Assembly (NCBI RefSeq): GCF_005930475.1
Contig: NZ_SJEW01000050.1
Span: 1-35,788 of the forward strand
Reading direction: 5' to 3'
DNA length: 35,788 bases
Source of the DNA: Modestobacter altitudinis
GTDB lineage: Bacteria; Actinomycetota; Actinomycetes; Mycobacteriales; Geodermatophilaceae
The notes under the pieces were generated by a model. The model saw only the letters and a list, made by a program, of their open reading frames with translations. It was not told where the DNA came from and searched no databases. This document shows positions 8,182-15,978 of this stretch, in pieces. The position numbers were made by a program, and so were the translations under genes. The first letter of the stretch is position 1. Each line of letters begins with the position of its first letter.

Positions 8182-9087
8182 GTGTCCCGCGCCCTCGAGT
8201 GGCCCGCCGGAGCGACCTCGCACGTCACCGACCTCGACGGACCGGTGCACCACCTGGACCTGGGCGGGCCGGTGGGCGCGCCCGTCGTCCTCGCGGTGCA
8301 CGGGCTGGGCGGCTCGGCACTGACCTGGGGGCTGCTCGCGCCCCGGCTCACCGCCACCCACCGGGTGCTCGCCGTCGACCTGTGGGGGCACGGGGGCAGC
8401 GGCATCCCGGCCGGGAGGCCCGCGCTCGCCGACGACCTGGTGCTGCTGCACCGCTTCGTGTCCGAGGTGGTCGGGCAGCCGGTGGTGCTGCTCGGTCACT
8501 CGATGGGCGGCGTGCTGGCGCTGCAGCACACCGCCCAGCACCCCGAGGACGTCGACCGGCTGGCGCTGCTGAGCCCGCCGGTGCCCGGCTCCTCCGGCCG
8601 GCTCGACCGGGCGCTGCTGGCCCGGCGGGCGCTCCTCCGGCTGCCCGGGGTCTCGGCCGCGGTCGCCCGGAAGGTCGCCCGGCTCACCGCCGAGCAGGTC
8701 GTCGAACAGCAGCTGCGCCAGGCGACGCCGCACGTCGACCGGATCCCCGCCGAGGGGGTGGCCGCCGTGGTGGTGGAGACCCGCCGCCGCGCCGGGCAGC
8801 CGGACGCCGGCCGCGCCCAGGCCGTGCAGTGGGCCGGCATCCTGGACACGATGGCGCTGCTCGGGCACGCCGCGGCCTGGCGGGAGACGCTCGCCGGCAT
8901 CGCCGTCCCGGTGCTGTGGCTGCAGGGTGCCGACGACCCGCTCGCCCGGGCCGACCAGGCAGCCGCCCTGGCGGCGACCCGGCCGGACTGGATCTTCCGC
9001 GTCCGCCCCGGTGTCGGCCACCTGCTCGCGATCGAGGACCCGGGGTGGACCGCGGCCCAGCTCCTCGGGTGGCTGGCCGTCCCCTGA
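8182..9087 (+). CDS. Alpha/beta hydrolase
   Basis: The 301-residue protein is a typical alpha/beta-hydrolase fold enzyme. The oxyanion-hole motif VHGLGGSALTW is near residue 39, LAVDLWGHGGSG near 63, and the nucleophile elbow LLGHSMGG has Ser107. The acid residue is in WLQGADDPLARAD and the catalytic His in VGHLLAIEDPGW near the C-terminus. There is no signal peptide, so it acts in the cytosol; ester or lactone hydrolysis is expected but the substrate is unknown. The GTG at 8182 has no clear Shine-Dalgarno. Its bases 8683-8757 (helical cap region, LTAEQVVEQQLRQATPHVD) are duplicated upstream at 8035-8109. Confidence 0.88.
   Translation: MSRALEWPAGATSHVTDLDGPVHHLDLGGPVGAPVVLAVHGLGGSALTWGLLAPRLTATHRVLAVDLWGHGGSGIPAGRPALADDLVLLHRFVSEVVGQPVVLLGHSMGGVLALQHTAQHPEDVDRLALLSPPVPGSSGRLDRALLARRALLRLPGVSAAVARKVARLTAEQVVEQQLRQATPHVDRIPAEGVAAVVVETRRRAGQPDAGRAQAVQWAGILDTMALLGHAAAWRETLAGIAVPVLWLQGADDPLARADQAAALAATRPDWIFRVRPGVGHLLAIEDPGWTAAQLLGWLAVP
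8683..8757 (+). repeat. 75-bp direct repeat, parent copy inside the hydrolase gene
   Basis: This is the in-frame coding copy of the segment repeated at 8035-8109 (71/75 identical). The differences are two bases in the GTCGAA/GTGGAG codons, one in GCGC/GCAC and one in CCGG/CCGC. This copy is read as part of an intact enzyme, so it is probably the source or the survivor. Confidence 0.9.
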
Positions 9088-9097
9088 CCGGCGCCGG

Positions 9098-9535
9098 TCA
9101 GCCTGCGGGCACCCGGACCGGGTCCTCCTGCTCCCGCAGCCGACCGCTGGCCAGCACGGTGCCGGCCAGCGCCACCTGCAGGGCGGCCAGCAGCAGCCCG
9201 CCCCACATGCCGACGTCCGCCCCGGCGTGCACCGGGGACCCGCCGGCCAGGTGCCCGGACCCGCCCGACGCCGCGCTGAGCAGGAGGAGGTGCAGGAACG
9301 CCATGCCGCCGTACATGACCGCGGTGGCCTGCCACACGCCTCGCACCGGACGCTGCCACAGCGCCCGGACGCACGGCAGGCAGGCCACCGCCATGGCGAC
9401 GAACACGACCCGCTCCACCGCACCGCCGTGGCCCCCGGAGGTGGCCGTGACCAGGTGCACCGCGACGCACACCGCCCCGGCCACCGCCGCGACCCGACCC
9501 GCGACGGCGACCCCGTCGTGCTCGCCGGCGGTCAC
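9098..9535 (-). CDS. Small membrane protein of the amine oxidase operon
   Basis: The 145-residue protein has four hydrophobic segments (about residues 10-32, 38-55, 64-85 and 100-125). His residues lie near the membrane edges (HLVTATSGGHGG, FLHLLLL, GHLAGG, VHAGAD) and a CLPC pair lies within a membrane segment. The pattern recalls actinobacterial DUF5134-type membrane proteins, but the match is by eye only. GTG 9535 overlaps the stop of the upstream permease (GTGA), so it is the third gene of the copper amine oxidase-permease operon. The His/Cys content would suit a metal-related role, possibly copper supply to the oxidase; this is inference. Confidence 0.75.
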   Translation of the reverse strand: MTAGEHDGVAVAGRVAAVAGAVCVAVHLVTATSGGHGGAVERVVFVAMAVACLPCVRALWQRPVRGVWQATAVMYGGMAFLHLLLLSAASGGSGHLAGGSPVHAGADVGMWGGLLLAALQVALAGTVLASGRLREQEDPVRVPAG

Positions 9536-11040
9536 GACTGTCCGACCGGCGGGCCCGTCTCGGAGCGGACGGGCGAGGCCGGCGGAGGGATCCGGGGTCC
9601 GTCCGGGTGCGGCGCGACGGGTTCCTCCTCGGTGCTGCCGACCTCGGCCATCACCTCGGGCCGCCGGGCTCGCACGACGACGTACCAGCCCATCCCCAGC
9701 GCCAGGACGGCGACGAAGATCGGCAGCAGCAGGTTGAGCGGGTACTCCGGCACCGGGATGACGTTCTTGTAGAAGACGTACAGCAGCGCCGCCACGACGA
9801 CGACCGACAGGACCGTCGACATCGGGTTGCCCTCGCCCCGCCGCCTCAGGAAGAACGGCAGCGCGACCGCCATGAGCAGGTAGCCCACCATGTAGCCGAA
9901 GGTGCCGACCGTGCCCACGTAGGCGTAGACGTCGAACGGCCCGCGGCCGGCGATCATCAGCACCACCGGCACCAGCCCGATGATCGGGGCGAGGATGCCG
10001 ATGGCCACGTGTGGCGTCTTGTAGCTGCGGTGCGCCCGACCGAGGGCCGCGGGCAGCACGTCCTCCTCGCCCATGGTGTACAGCACCCGGGACGCGGCGT
10101 TGATGCTGGCGATCGCCACCGCGAAGAACGACGCGGCCACCCCCAGGTCGACGATCCAGACGATGCTGCTCAGTCCGTACCGCTCGGCCAGCTCGCTGAC
10201 CGGCGCCGCGCTCCCGCTCAGCGCCTCGACACCGCCGAAGCCCATCACCGAGGAGATGGAGGCGAAGACGTACAGCACGCCGACCAGCACCGCGCTGCCG
10301 ATCACCGCCCGGGGGATCGTCCGGTGCGGGTTGCGTGCCTCCGCCCCCAGACTGGCCGAGCTCTCGAACCCGACGAAGCCCAGCACCGCCAGCACGATCC
10401 CGTAGGTGACGCCGTCGAAGCTGGTGCCGGACAGGTCGAACAGCGACGGCGCCGCGTCGTCGCCGCCGCGGGCGACCACGACGACGAGCACCAGCAGGAC
10501 GGCGGCGACCGAGATGACCTCGAGGACCAGTCCCACCCGCGTGGAGATCTTGATGCCGACGATCGCGAAGGTCGCCGCGGCCACCGTGGCGAGCGCCGTC
10601 ATCACGATGTACGCGGTGTTCGAGGTCATCCCCGGCAGCCCGATCCGGTCGAGCAGGCTGCCGAGGAAGGGCCCGATGAGCGTCACGCCGAGCATGGCGA
10701 TGCAGGCGTAGCCGATGACCAGGCTCCAGCCGGTGGCGAACGCACCGGTGGGCCCCAGTCCCCGGGCGACGTAGCTGTACAGCGACCCCGAGGAGGCGAA
10801 CCGCCGGGCGAACTGGGCGACGCACAGCCCGACCAGGACGACGATGACCGTCGCCGCCACGTAGGACAGCCACGCCCCCGGGCCGGCGAAGAGCACGATC
10901 AGCGCCGGCCCGGTCGCCATGACCGCACTCGGGGCGATGCCGGCGACCGACTGGGCCATCACCTCGGCCTGGCTCATCGACTCGTGCGCCAGCCCCTGGT
11001 CGGAGTGCGCCGGCTGGCGGCCCCCCGCCGCCTGGGTCAC
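9532..11040 (-). CDS. APC family amino acid/amine permease
   Basis: The 502-residue protein has about 12 membrane segments and APC-superfamily motifs: MSQAEVMAQSVAGIAPS before TM1, GPGAWLSYVAATVIVVLVG, the conserved ARRFASSGSLYSYVARGLGP, GFVGFESSASLGAEARNPHRTIPRAVIGS after TM6, and SRVLYTMGEEDVLPAALGRAH in the following loop. Such carriers take up amino acids or amines by proton coupling. It lies between and overlaps with the copper amine oxidase and a small membrane protein gene (GTGA overlaps at both ends), so primary amines that feed the oxidase are the likely cargo. A start at the internal Met of MSQAEV, about 21 residues later, is possible. Confidence 0.92.
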   Translation of the reverse strand: MTQAAGGRQPAHSDQGLAHESMSQAEVMAQSVAGIAPSAVMATGPALIVLFAGPGAWLSYVAATVIVVLVGLCVAQFARRFASSGSLYSYVARGLGPTGAFATGWSLVIGYACIAMLGVTLIGPFLGSLLDRIGLPGMTSNTAYIVMTALATVAAATFAIVGIKISTRVGLVLEVISVAAVLLVLVVVVARGGDDAAPSLFDLSGTSFDGVTYGIVLAVLGFVGFESSASLGAEARNPHRTIPRAVIGSAVLVGVLYVFASISSVMGFGGVEALSGSAAPVSELAERYGLSSIVWIVDLGVAASFFAVAIASINAASRVLYTMGEEDVLPAALGRAHRSYKTPHVAIGILAPIIGLVPVVLMIAGRGPFDVYAYVGTVGTFGYMVGYLLMAVALPFFLRRRGEGNPMSTVLSVVVVAALLYVFYKNVIPVPEYPLNLLLPIFVAVLALGMGWYVVVRARRPEVMAEVGSTEEEPVAPHPDGPRIPPPASPVRSETGPPVGQS

Positions 11041-13073
11041 TCGGCCACCTGCTCCCGCGCGCTCTGCCCGACCGTCTCGCCCGGGGCCATGTCATGGCAG
11101 GAGCCGTGCCCGTCGGCCTCGTCGTGGCAGGCCGGCGTCGAGCGCGGCATGTCCAGCGCGGGGTTGCCGTCGAAGAAGCCGACCGGCTTGAGGTGGAAGC
11201 CGGCGTAGCTCACCGGCATGACCGGCCAGTCCTCGGGGCGGACGACGTGGTGGGCGCCGAAGGAGTACCAGACGACGACGTCGGTGTCCTCCAGCGACCG
11301 GTCGGCCTTGACGTACTCCGGGAGGCCACCGGGCCGCTGGCTCTGGTTCGGGTAGTCGCCGGCGGCGAACAGCTCACCCTGCTCGTAGCGGGTGACCCAC
11401 AGGTGCTTGTAGGCGAACTGCGCCCGGTCCCACGCCTGCGAGCCCTCCTGCTGCAGCGGCAGCACGTTGTCCCCCGGCATGAGCTTGTACCCGGCCGGCT
11501 GTCCCAGCTCGTTGACCGAGGAGGGGTTCACGATCTGCCAGGTACGGCCGACGAACGGGTTGATCAGCCGCTGGGCCTCGCTCTCCCTGGCCAGCAGGGT
11601 CTTCTGCGTGACCCAGGCGTTGCCGTAGGGGTTGTCCTCGCCCGGGGGCAGCGCCGCGGCGTCGACCTCGTAGACGGAGTTGGCCTCGCCGTCGACCTGC
11701 ATGTCCAGCCGGACGTTGAAGAAGTGCTGGTGGTGCGGCCCGTACAGGCCGGGGGCGACCAGGGTGCCGAAGCGGGGCTGCTCACCGACCGGCACGGCGC
11801 CGGTGGAGATGACCCCGGTCAGCTTGACCTCGAACTGGATCGTCCCGTCGGTGTAGAGGTACCAGAAGAACCCGTACTCGTAGTTGCCGACGGTGGCGAA
11901 GCAGGAGACGACCAGCCGCCGGGACCGGCGGACCTCCATCTTCTCGGTGCGGAAGTCGGTGTGCTTCCAGCCGACGCCGTAGTCCTCCTCGTGCATGCAG
12001 ATGGCGTTGGGGATGGTGACCGGCTCGCCGTCCTGGTCGTTGGCGACGGCGTCGAAGTAGAAGATCTCGCCGAGGCAGTCGCAGCCCAGCTGCAGCGGGT
12101 TGAGCAGCAGGCCGACGCCGTACTCGCCCTCGTCGAAGACGTTCTTGATCCGGTGGGTGGGGGCAGGGTCCGCGTAGGGGATGTACATCTCCGACAGCGA
12201 CGCCCGGTAGATCACCGGGCGCAGCCGGCCCCGGTCCTCGTAGCCGACCTGGTGCAGGACGAGTCCCTCGCGCGGGCTGTAGCCCACCTGGAGCCGCCAC
12301 TTCTGCCAGCTCACCGCGTGCCCGTCGACGGTGAAGCTGGGCCCCTCCGGCTGGGTGATCTCGATCGGTCGGACGTCGTCGCGGACGTGCGTGTGGGCCG
12401 GGCGGTTGTCGTCGTCGAACATCAGCTCGGGCATGTAGTTGCCCGCCTTCTCCGGCAGCGGCACCACGCCGTGGTCCCGGACGTCGATGACCTCCATGAG
12501 GTCCAGGTCGACCAGGACGATGAGCCCCTCGACCGGGCGGGCGTAGCCGTTGTCGTCCTCGCGGGACCGGACGAAGGTCAGCGGCCGGATCAGCCGGCGG
12601 CCGAGCGGGTCCTCGAGGTCGTAGCCGGCGGCCCAGGGGTCGATCATGGCCAGCGAGAAGTCGGTGACACCGCGCTTGCGCATGGCCTCCTGCCAGCGCG
12701 GGTCGGCCCGGGTGATCTCCTCGGTGGCGAAGAACTCCTCGAGCATCACCCCGGGCTGCACGCCCTCGACCACCTGCCACGAGGTGACCACGCTCGAGGT
12801 CAGCGACACCACCGTCTCGATCGTCTGCTGCGTCTCCCGGTCGTAGAGGACGGCGAACGCCGACCGCTCCGGGGGCGCCGACCCGCCGCGCTGCCAGGCC
12901 AGCACCTCGGGCTTGGGCGGCTCCTGCAGGGTCACCGACACGAACCGCACTCGCGGCCCGAGGTCTCGCTGGTCGCGCAGGACGGCCGACGCCCGGCTGA
13001 TCTCCTCGGCGCTCAGCGGCGCCAGCGGGGAGCTGCTCGTCGTCGTCGTGACGTCTGGGAACTGGATTGCCAC
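11037..13073 (-). CDS. Copper-containing primary amine oxidase
   Basis: The 678-residue protein oxidises primary amines to aldehydes, releasing ammonia and H2O2, using Cu(II) and the self-processed cofactor topaquinone (TPQ). The TPQ precursor is Tyr398 in VGNYEYG. Copper ligands are His448 and His450 (HHQHFF) and His609 (HHVVRPEDWPVMP), spaced as in the Arthrobacter enzyme. The catalytic-base Asp is in VFDEGEYGVG, about residue 314. There is no signal peptide, so it is cytoplasmic. GTG 13073 follows GAGGAGG. An unusual C-terminal tail holds CHDEADGHGSCHDM (residues 649-662), a possible copper-binding patch. It is first in an operon with an amine permease, divergent from a GntR regulator. Confidence 0.95.
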   Translation of the reverse strand: MAIQFPDVTTTTSSSPLAPLSAEEISRASAVLRDQRDLGPRVRFVSVTLQEPPKPEVLAWQRGGSAPPERSAFAVLYDRETQQTIETVVSLTSSVVTSWQVVEGVQPGVMLEEFFATEEITRADPRWQEAMRKRGVTDFSLAMIDPWAAGYDLEDPLGRRLIRPLTFVRSREDDNGYARPVEGLIVLVDLDLMEVIDVRDHGVVPLPEKAGNYMPELMFDDDNRPAHTHVRDDVRPIEITQPEGPSFTVDGHAVSWQKWRLQVGYSPREGLVLHQVGYEDRGRLRPVIYRASLSEMYIPYADPAPTHRIKNVFDEGEYGVGLLLNPLQLGCDCLGEIFYFDAVANDQDGEPVTIPNAICMHEEDYGVGWKHTDFRTEKMEVRRSRRLVVSCFATVGNYEYGFFWYLYTDGTIQFEVKLTGVISTGAVPVGEQPRFGTLVAPGLYGPHHQHFFNVRLDMQVDGEANSVYEVDAAALPPGEDNPYGNAWVTQKTLLARESEAQRLINPFVGRTWQIVNPSSVNELGQPAGYKLMPGDNVLPLQQEGSQAWDRAQFAYKHLWVTRYEQGELFAAGDYPNQSQRPGGLPEYVKADRSLEDTDVVVWYSFGAHHVVRPEDWPVMPVSYAGFHLKPVGFFDGNPALDMPRSTPACHDEADGHGSCHDMAPGETVGQSAREQVAE

Positions 13074-13200
13074 GGGGGCCTCCTCGACAGGGTGCCGAAC
13101 CCGCAGGGTTCAGGGTTCGTGCCGCGGACCGTATACCGTGTACGAGAGCCCTCCAAGGACTAGAAGTGGCATGCATCACACTGGTAGGAAGGGCGATTCG
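13074..13200. promoter_or_regulatory. Divergent promoter with GntR-type operator candidate
   Basis: The region between the amine oxidase operon and its likely regulator holds an imperfect dyad CGTATACCGTGTACG at 13130-13144 (12 of 15 positions symmetric). FadR/FCD-type GntR proteins often bind short dyads of the GTnTAC/GTAnAC kind, so this is a good operator candidate for the GntR gene that follows. It lies 57 bp from the oxidase start and 57 bp from the regulator start, almost exactly midway. Binding there could control both directions. Confidence 0.5.
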
Positions 13201-13866
13201 GTGGACCTGCGTCGCATCGAGGCCCGATCCCTGGCCGACCTCGCCTACGAGCGGCTGACCGACGCCCTGCTCTCCGGCGAGCTCGCCCCCGGGGACCGGC
13301 TGGTGCAGGACGTCCTCGCCGTGCGGCTGGGGATCAGCCGGACGCCGGTGCGCGAGGCCCTCCAGCGGATGGAGCGCGAGGGCACCATCCGGGCCGGCGA
13401 GGGGCGCGGGTACGTGGTCCCGGACCTGACCAGCACGGACATCGGCCACCTCTACGAGGTCCGCGAGGCCGTCGAGGGGCAGGCCGCACGGCTGGTCGCC
13501 GCCCGGGCCGTCTCCTCCGTCGACGACATCGAGGCCACGCTGCGCCGGCTGTCCACCGCGGCCGGGTCCAGCGGGCCGGACGTCTTCCGGGCCAACCGGC
13601 TGGCGCACCGGGCCGTCGTCGAGGCGTCGGGCAACCCGTTCCTGCTCGAGCTGTTCGACGACCTCTGGGGGCGCAGCGTGACCATGCAGGCCTGGGGCGA
13701 CTACTTCACCTCGGTCCAGGACCACGTCGACCTGGTCACCGACCACGCCGACGTGCTTGCCGCGCTGCGCAGCGGCGACCCCGACCGTGCGGCCGCGGAG
13801 ATGGTCGCGCACGTGCGGGGAGGACTGGCCCGGCACCAGCACGGCCCCGACGACCCCCGCGGCTGA
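13201..13866 (+). CDS. GntR family transcriptional regulator (FadR/FCD type)
   Basis: The 221-residue protein has an N-terminal winged HTH (SLADLAYERLTDALLSGELAPGDRL, then LGISRTPVREALQRMEREG) and a C-terminal all-helical FCD ligand domain. The FCD domain contains LYEVREAVEGQAARLVA and the metal/ligand-site His and Asp pattern (DVFRANRLAHRAVVEASGNPFL, then DHVDLVTDHADVLAALRSGD). It is divergent from the copper amine oxidase operon and probably represses it until an amine or its acid product accumulates. GTG 13201 is chosen because AGGAAGGG lies about 8 bases upstream. An in-frame ATG at 13171 lies nearer the operator and is less likely. Confidence 0.88.
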   Translation: MDLRRIEARSLADLAYERLTDALLSGELAPGDRLVQDVLAVRLGISRTPVREALQRMEREGTIRAGEGRGYVVPDLTSTDIGHLYEVREAVEGQAARLVAARAVSSVDDIEATLRRLSTAAGSSGPDVFRANRLAHRAVVEASGNPFLLELFDDLWGRSVTMQAWGDYFTSVQDHVDLVTDHADVLAALRSGDPDRAAAEMVAHVRGGLARHQHGPDDPRG

Positions 13867-13899
13867 CGGCTCGGCCGGGTGCTGGGTCAGACTCCCCCG

Positions 13900-14601
13900 G
13901 TGATCGCCGAGGACGAGCTGCACGAGCTGGGCCGGGACTCCGGCGCGCACGGCGAGGTGGTGCTGCGCCGACGGGGACCGGTCACCGAGCTGGTCGTCGA
14001 CGGCGTGTTCGCGATGGACGACGTCGACACCTCGACCGAGCGCGCGCTGGCCACCGAGGCGCTGCGCCGCTGTCCCGGGGCGGACCTGCGGGTGCTGGTC
14101 GGCGGGCTCGGGCTGGGCTGGACCGCGGCGACCGTGCTCGCCGACCCGCGGGTCGCTGCGGTCGACGTCGCCGAGCTGCAGCCCGCGCTGGTCGGCTGGG
14201 CCGGCGCGGGCCTGCTGCCCGGCCTGCCGGAGCTGCCCGCCGGGCGGCTGCGGCTCCTCGTCGGCGACGTCGCAGACACCCTGGCCGGCTCCCCCGGCCG
14301 CTGGGACGCCGTGCTGCTGGACGTCGACAACGGCCCGGCCTTCCTGGTGCACCAGTTCAACGCCGGCCTCTACGCCGGGGCCGGGCTGACGGCGGCGCTG
14401 GCGGCGCTGCGGCCCGGTGGGGTGCTGGCGATCTGGTCCAGTGACCCGGCACCGGAGCTGGCCGGGCGGCTGGCCACCCTGCCGGGCGCCACCGACGTGG
14501 AGCACCTGGTCCTGCCCGTTGAGCGGGACGGCCGGCGCTTCGACCACGCGCTCGTCCTCGCCCGCGCCGCTCAGTCGCCGGCCGACGGCCCCACGGGGTA
14601 G
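13900..14601 (+). CDS. Spermidine synthase-like SAM-binding protein
   Basis: The ~233-residue protein has a spermine/spermidine-synthase-type Rossmann fold: VFAMDDVDTSTERALATEALRRC, the nucleotide-binding LVGGLGLGWTAATVLAD, an acidic strand end VDVAELQPALVGW, and WDAVLLDVDNGPAFLVHQFNAGLY, where a true synthase would have the catalytic D-x-x-D. The lone acidic positions and lack of a SpeD-like partner make polyamine synthesis doubtful; many actinobacterial members are orphan spermidine-synthase-like proteins. GTG 13900 is preferred (CAGACT ends 6 bases upstream), with GTG 13879 as an in-frame alternative. Its 3' end overlaps the convergent MFS gene by 31 bases. Confidence 0.75.
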   Translation: MIAEDELHELGRDSGAHGEVVLRRRGPVTELVVDGVFAMDDVDTSTERALATEALRRCPGADLRVLVGGLGLGWTAATVLADPRVAAVDVAELQPALVGWAGAGLLPGLPELPAGRLRLLVGDVADTLAGSPGRWDAVLLDVDNGPAFLVHQFNAGLYAGAGLTAALAALRPGGVLAIWSSDPAPELAGRLATLPGATDVEHLVLPVERDGRRFDHALVLARAAQSPADGPTG

Positions 14602-15920
14602 GCGGACCCGCCGCGCAGCCGGGCCCGCGCCGCCACCACCAGCGGGACGAGGACGACACCGTCCCGGGCCATCCGGGCGCGCAGCTGGCGGCGGTGGACG
14701 ACCACCCCGACCCCGCCGAGGACCCAGAAGACGTACTGCACCGCGAACGCCGCCCGGAACGCGTCCAGCGAGTAGTCGGTCGAGGCGCCCGGGGTCATCG
14801 CGTCCAGCACGAAGCCGATCGCCAGCACGGTGCACAGCGAGGCGACGAAGCCACCGACGTTCACCACGCCGCTGGCGCTGCCGGAGCGCTCCACCGGGTT
14901 CTCGGTGCGCGCGTAGTCGAAGCCGATCATCGAGCCGGGCCCGTTGGTGCCGAGCACGATGATCAGCACCACCAGCAGCCACAGCGGCGCCCGACCCGGC
15001 CACAGCAGCACCACGGTCCAGACGGTGGCGGTGGCGCCGAGGATGCCGAACACCAGGTTGGAACGGCGCAGCGGCCAGCGGCCGACCAGCTGGCCCAGCA
15101 GCGGCCCGAAGGCCATCCCGACCAGCACCAGCAGGCTGAGCAGCGACGCCGCGACACCGGCGGACAGCCCCTGCCCGATGGTGAGGAACGGGTAACCCCA
15201 CAGCAGGGCGAACACGGTGCCGGAGAACTGGGTGACCAGATGGGTGGCCAGCCCGATCCGGGTGCCGGGCTCGCGCCAGGCCGCGACCAGGTTGCGCCGG
15301 ACCACCGCCATCCCGGCCGGCGCGGCGGCCACGGTTCCCGGCGGCGCGTCGCGCAGCGCCACCAGCACGAGGACCGCCACCAGCACGCCGACCGCGGCCG
15401 CACCGAGGAAGGTCGGCGTCCAGCCGGCCGAGTGCAGCAGCGTGACCAGCGGGTAGGCGGCCACGATCTGCCCGACCTGGCCGAGGATGCCGGTGAGCTG
15501 GGTGATCACCGGGACGGTGCGGCCGGGGAACCACAGCGGCACGAGCCGGAGCACGCTGATGAACGTCATGGCGTCGCCGGCGCCGACCAGCACCCGGGCG
15601 GCGACCGCGGTGGGCACGTCGGTGGCCAGCGCGAGCACCAGCTGACCGGCGGCCATGGTCACCGCCCCGGCGATGACGACCCGGCGCGAACCGAACCGGT
15701 CCAGCGCGACCCCGACCGGCACCTGCAGGGCGGCGTAGACCGCCAGCTGGAGCACCAGGAACAGCGAGATCGCCGACGCGCCGGCGGAGAACCGCTCCTG
15801 CGCCTCGAGCCCGGCGACGCCGAGCGAGGCACGGTGGAAGATCGCGACGGCGTAGGCGAGCAGGCCGACCAACCAGACCGCATAGGCGCGCGAGGACGTC
15901 GTGTCGGTCGGTGCGGTCAC
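14571..15920 (-). CDS. MFS transporter
   Basis: The 449-residue protein shows 12 hydrophobic segments in two halves. The MFS signature loop between TM2 and TM3 reads VGVALDRFGSRRVVIAG, the opening TM1 is WLVGLLAYAVAIFHRASLGVAG, and the second-half loop is GQLVGRWPLRRSNLV. The HRASLGVA start and FPGRTVPVITQLTGILGQVGQ region resemble nitrate/sugar-phosphate-type and ACS-like carriers; the substrate cannot be assigned. GTG 15920 is taken as start, with an in-frame GTG 24 bases upstream as an alternative. It lies 58 bp downstream of a GH13 enzyme gene on the same strand and may be co-transcribed. Its 3' end overlaps the convergent gene by 31 bp. Confidence 0.88.
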   Translation of the reverse strand: MTAPTDTTSSRAYAVWLVGLLAYAVAIFHRASLGVAGLEAQERFSAGASAISLFLVLQLAVYAALQVPVGVALDRFGSRRVVIAGAVTMAAGQLVLALATDVPTAVAARVLVGAGDAMTFISVLRLVPLWFPGRTVPVITQLTGILGQVGQIVAAYPLVTLLHSAGWTPTFLGAAAVGVLVAVLVLVALRDAPPGTVAAAPAGMAVVRRNLVAAWREPGTRIGLATHLVTQFSGTVFALLWGYPFLTIGQGLSAGVAASLLSLLVLVGMAFGPLLGQLVGRWPLRRSNLVFGILGATATVWTVVLLWPGRAPLWLLVVLIIVLGTNGPGSMIGFDYARTENPVERSGSASGVVNVGGFVASLCTVLAIGFVLDAMTPGASTDYSLDAFRAAFAVQYVFWVLGGVGVVVHRRQLRARMARDGVVLVPLVVAARARLRGGSAYPVGPSAGD

Positions 15921-15978
15921 GTGCAGGGACGACGCCGCCACGCCGTCGGGCCATTCCCGGCGACGGCTGTGCGGTTGC

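Noticed and set aside
13900-14601. A functional spermidine synthase
   Set aside because: The catalytic acidic pair is not clearly present and no polyamine-pathway partner is nearby; only the fold assignment is kept.
11782-15954. A 1390-residue open frame on the minus strand and other very long frames (for example 437-2437 and 7033-9423, minus)
   Set aside because: They run antisense or out of frame to well-recognised genes, have Arg/Ala/Gly-rich shadow composition, and arise because stop codons are rare in DNA of this GC content.
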